NCBI GenBank assembly: GCA_938008575.1
Contig: CALLKB010000085.1
Location: forward strand, 1-9,441
Direction: 5' to 3'
Source of the DNA: an uncultured Cytophagaceae bacterium
GTDB lineage: Bacteria; Bacteroidota; Bacteroidia; Cytophagales; Spirosomataceae
Length of the DNA: 9,441 nt
Positions 7,297-9,441 of the stretch are shown in pieces; position 1 is the first letter of the stretch; every line of letters starts with the position of its first letter. A program made the translations under genes and the position numbers. The notes beneath the pieces are model-generated. The model was not told where the DNA came from. It saw nothing but the letters and a program-made list of their open reading frames with translations, and searched no databases.

Positions 7297-7791
7297 TTAA
7301 AATAAAGACATTTGTTGGTTTAATCCGGCATAGCCTTCATGATTCAAAAGCCATTCTTTGCGCCATAATTCACCGGCATATCCGACCATCGCCCCGTTGG
7401 AACCGATGACCCTATGACAGGGGATGCGCAATAAAACTGGGTTTTGACCATTGGCATTCCCTACCGCTTGAGCGGCTTTGGCTTGGCCTATTTTAAGGGC
7501 AATATCCCGATATGTCCAGGCCTCCCCTGCAGGAATATCATGCAAGGCATTCCAAACTTTTTCTTGAAATTCTGTACCTAAATGTGGCGCAACAGCACAT
7601 TTCCACACATAATTCTTTTGGGTAAAATAGCCTTGTAAATCGGTGAGAATCAGCTGCTCCAACTCGGGATTATCCGAGTGATTCTCTCCCATGTGTTCGA
7701 CAAATCGAAGGCTCGAAATACCTTGTTGGGTATATTCCACTCGAATTGCCCCGATGGGACTCGCATAAAAAAGAAAGTTCAGTAAGACCAT
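7297..7791 (-). CDS. ogt: methylated-DNA--[protein]-cysteine S-methyltransferase (Ogt/MGMT family)
   Basis: This suicide repair protein moves alkyl groups from O6-alkylguanine (and O4-alkylthymine) to its own cysteine. The 164-aa chain has a short N-terminal ribonuclease-like domain (about 1-70) and the DNA-binding and catalytic domain: FQEKVWNALHDIPAGEAWTY (75-94), then YRDIALKIG (94-102), IPCHRVIGSNG (123-133) with acceptor C125, and GYAGELWRKEWLLNHEG (137-153). The helix position that normally carries the arginine finger (ARAVG) reads AQAVG with Gln108, which is unusual. The C-terminus GLNQQMSLF ends in a sequence close to the bacterial sliding-clamp-binding consensus QL(S/D)LF. It is the first gene of an operon with the PolX-like gene, two bases apart. 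A -7 box (TAATTTTG) sits only four bases from the ATG, so the transcript may be nearly leaderless. Nothing Ada-like (no zinc Cys domain) is fused to it. Confidence 0.93.
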   Translation of the reverse strand: MVLLNFLFYASPIGAIRVEYTQQGISSLRFVEHMGENHSDNPELEQLILTDLQGYFTQKNYVWKCAVAPHLGTEFQEKVWNALHDIPAGEAWTYRDIALKIGQAKAAQAVGNANGQNPVLLRIPCHRVIGSNGAMVGYAGELWRKEWLLNHEGYAGLNQQMSLF

Positions 7792-7795
7792 GATG

Positions 7796-7803
7796 CAAAA
7801 TTA
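7796..7803 (-). promoter_or_regulatory. candidate -7 promoter box of ogt
   Basis: On the minus strand TAATTTTG matches TAnnTTTG exactly, four bases before the ogt ATG. Transcription would start at or beside the start codon. No TTTG is found at the right -33 distance and the region is AT-rich, so chance is possible. Confidence 0.3.
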
Positions 7804-7806
7804 CGC

Positions 7807-7838
7807 CCAAAATTGCGGTTTAAATTGTAAAATTTTGG
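7807..7838. repeat. 8-bp inverted repeat upstream of ogt (possible operator)
   Basis: CCAAAATT at 7807-7814 is matched by its perfect reverse complement AATTTTGG at 7831-7838, with a 16-base spacer. The arms lie one to two helical turns upstream of the candidate ogt -7 box, where a dimeric regulator could bind. The arms are AT-rich, so chance is not excluded. Confidence 0.3.
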
Positions 7839-7922
7839 TAATTAACTGAAATTTCCGACTAAGTTTTCAAAATACGTAAAGCCTGAGGACCAATTGTAAA
7901 TTTAAAATTCTAAATTATTTGC

Positions 7923-7951
7923 ATATCAAGCATTTAATCAAAATATCAAGC
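7923..7951 (+). repeat. ATATCAAGC direct repeat in the leader of the ATP-grasp gene
   Basis: ATATCAAGC occurs at 7923-7931 and again at 7943-7951, start to start 20 bases, that is about two helical turns on the same face. The second copy ends two bases before the ATG at 7954. The rest of the 162-base gap (7792-7953) holds only AT-rich sequence and a 7-of-8 match to a -7 box (TAAATTTA, 7897-7904). It could be a regulator site or a by-product of duplication. Confidence 0.35.
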
Positions 7952-7953
7952 GT

Positions 7954-9384
7954 ATGAATTTCACATTTGACCAATACGATACCGAGGGATTTTACGACGA
8001 AATGTTCAAAGAGAACGGCGAAGTTCGGCCGGGTTACACCCATTTCAAGGAACGCGTCGAGCAATTAAAACAAGAAGAATTTACCCGTAGGCAGCAATCA
8101 GCAGAGCGTGCTTTGATGGCCATGGGTATTACATTCAATGTCTATGCGGAAAACGAGGGAACCGAGCGCATCATGCCTGTGGATATTATTCCCCGCATTG
8201 TGGAAGCCAAGGAATGGGAGAAGATCGAAAAAGGGCTAATTCAACGCATTACTGCATTAAATCTTTTCTTGAACGATATTTATTCGGATCAAAAGATTAT
8301 CAAAGACGGAATTATTCCCGCGGAAGTCATTGAGTCGTCAAAAGACTTTTTAAGACCTTGCATTGGGATTAAGCCTGCCAAAAACATTTACATCCACATC
8401 ACGGGAACGGATTTAATTCGGGGAGCAGATGGCGAATACATGATCTTAGAAGATAATTTACGTTGTCCGTCGGGCGTTTCGTATATGATGGAAAACCGGG
8501 AATTATTGAAGCAAACCTTTCCAGAAGTCGTTGCAAAAACGCAGATTCGGCCGATTTCAGATTACCCACATAAGTTATTGGAAATGTTGCGATTCATCAG
8601 CGACCGACCGGAACCGACGGTGGTGGTGTTAACGCCCGGAATATATAATTCGGCCTATTTTGAGCATTCGTATTTGGCCCAACAAATGGGCGTTGAATTA
8701 GTGGATGCCCGGGATTTAGTGGTTCATGAAGGATATGTCAAAATGCGGACAACGAAAGGCTTCCAAATCGTGGACGTGATATACCGTCGGATCGATGATA
8801 CCTTTTTAGACCCGACAGTCTTCAATCCTGATTCGATGATTGGGATTCCAGGCATTTTTGATGTTTATAAAAATGGGAAAGTCGCTATTGCGAATGCCCC
8901 TGGAACAGGTGTGGCTGATGACAAGGTGATTTACGCCTATGTTCCACGCATCATCAAATACTACTTGAATGAAGAACCGATCATTCAAAATGTCAAAACC
9001 TATATTTGTTCGGAAGAAGAAGATCGAGCTTATGTATTGGCCAATATTGAAAAATTAGTGGTTAAAGAGGCGAATGAAGCAGGCGGTTATGGCATGTTGA
9101 TCGGCCCCAAATCGACCCAAGAAGAGCAAGAAAAATTCAAGGCGTTGATATTGGCGAACCCAAGAAACTACATTGCCCAACCTACGATTTCATTATCGCG
9201 CGTTCCTTGCTTGATCGATGACCATGCGGAAGGTCGGCATGTCGATTTGCGGCCTTATATCCTCTATGGCGATGGGGTGAAAGTAATGCCCGGAGGATTA
9301 ACGCGGGTGGCCTTGCGAAAAGGTTCCCTGGTGGTAAACTCATCGCAGGGAGGTGGTTCGAAGGATACGTGGGTGCTTTATTGA
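7954..9384 (+). CDS. circularly permuted ATP-grasp family protein (COG2308 type), putative peptide/amide ligase
   Basis: The family (Pfam CP_ATPgrasp) is predicted to form amide bonds using ATP. Comparative-genomics work on amidoligases linked it to alpha-E proteins (COG2307), transglutaminase-like peptidases and sometimes the proteasome-like Anbu peptidase, but no product is firmly known. The 476-aa protein looks full length. It shows HITGTDLIRGADGEYMILEDN (148-168) continuing into LRCPSGVSYMMENRE (169-183), VVLTPGIYNSAYFEHSYLA (224-242), VIYRRIDDTFLDP (275-287), NAPGTGVADDK (314-324), KEANEAGGYGMLIGP (371-385), then GRHVDLRPY (427-435), MPGGLTRVALRKGSLVVNSS (445-464) and the terminal GGGSKDTWVL (466-475). 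Start ATG at 7954; no Shine-Dalgarno site. The stop TGA (9382-9384) is followed after two bases by a heptamer tandem repeat. The expected partner genes are not in the window, and the 5' neighbour (ogt) is divergent and unrelated, so this is probably the first gene of its operon. Confidence 0.95.
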   Translation: MNFTFDQYDTEGFYDEMFKENGEVRPGYTHFKERVEQLKQEEFTRRQQSAERALMAMGITFNVYAENEGTERIMPVDIIPRIVEAKEWEKIEKGLIQRITALNLFLNDIYSDQKIIKDGIIPAEVIESSKDFLRPCIGIKPAKNIYIHITGTDLIRGADGEYMILEDNLRCPSGVSYMMENRELLKQTFPEVVAKTQIRPISDYPHKLLEMLRFISDRPEPTVVVLTPGIYNSAYFEHSYLAQQMGVELVDARDLVVHEGYVKMRTTKGFQIVDVIYRRIDDTFLDPTVFNPDSMIGIPGIFDVYKNGKVAIANAPGTGVADDKVIYAYVPRIIKYYLNEEPIIQNVKTYICSEEEDRAYVLANIEKLVVKEANEAGGYGMLIGPKSTQEEQEKFKALILANPRNYIAQPTISLSRVPCLIDDHAEGRHVDLRPYILYGDGVKVMPGGLTRVALRKGSLVVNSSQGGGSKDTWVLY

Positions 9385-9386
9385 GT

Positions 9387-9441
9387 TAAGAGGTAAGAGG
9401 TAAGAGGTAAGAGGTAAGAGGTAAGAGGTAAGAGGTAAGAG
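9387..9441. repeat. TAAGAGG heptanucleotide tandem repeat (runs off the window)
   Basis: Seven perfect TAAGAGG copies start at 9387 and an eighth continues for six bases to the last base of the window, so the true length is unknown. The array begins two bases after the ATP-grasp stop codon. Because 7 is not a multiple of 3, the plus strand meets TAA in every frame within 21 bases. The minus strand is open in every frame and would read as repeated PLTSYLL. No copy differs from the others, which suggests recent expansion or active slippage. Confidence 0.97.

Noticed and set aside
9387..9441. CRISPR array or minus-strand gene encoding repeated PLTSYLL
   Set aside because: There are no spacers between units, and the open minus frame follows automatically from a 7-base repeat lacking stops; there is no start or ribosome-binding site.

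Overview
The window looks like a piece of the chromosome of a Bacteroidota bacterium, most likely of the order Cytophagales (Spirosomataceae-like freshwater or soil relatives). This rests on several points. An rbfA gene is followed by a Lol-type permease, and RpiB carries the CGSANGVAITANK variant of its active-site loop. There is a large membrane protein of the kind seen in Bacteroidota, and almost no gene has a Shine-Dalgarno site. Promoter-like TAnnTTTG boxes match the -7 element of the Bacteroidota primary sigma factor. The genus cannot be fixed from sequence reading alone. The window is gene-dense: no gene-free stretch exceeds 162 bases, and there are no RNA genes, CRISPR arrays or insertion sequences.

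Layout. (1) 1-1336, plus strand: the tail of an unidentified membrane protein, then one base later a dicarboxylate/amino-acid symporter resembling DctA. (2) 1329-2944, minus strand: rbfA followed by a LolC/LolE-type permease. (3) 3035-4405, plus strand: a polytopic membrane protein with a soluble C-terminus, tentatively DUF6427-like. (4) 4402-4845, minus strand: rpiB. It is divergent from (5), a LOG-family Rossmann protein at 4920-5639, and the 74-base gap between them carries one perfect -7 box on each strand. (6) 5636-7791, minus strand: a two-gene DNA-repair operon, an O6-alkylguanine-type methyltransferase followed by a PolX-like HhH/PHP protein. (7) 7954-9384, plus strand: a complete circularly permuted ATP-grasp protein (COG2308 type). 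A TAAGAGG heptamer tandem repeat begins two bases after its stop and runs off the window.

Most of this is housekeeping content: ribosome maturation, lipoprotein export, pentose phosphate metabolism, nucleotide chemistry and alkylation repair. The parts most worth a second look are these. The PolX-like protein keeps every PHP metal ligand but has lost the polymerase aspartates. The methyltransferase has Gln where the arginine finger normally sits and ends in a QMSLF sequence that fits a sliding-clamp-binding motif. The ATP-grasp gene normally belongs to an uncharacterised peptide-ligase system with alpha-E and transglutaminase partners, which would lie just outside the window beyond the heptamer repeat. 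All three convergent gene pairs overlap at their stop codons.
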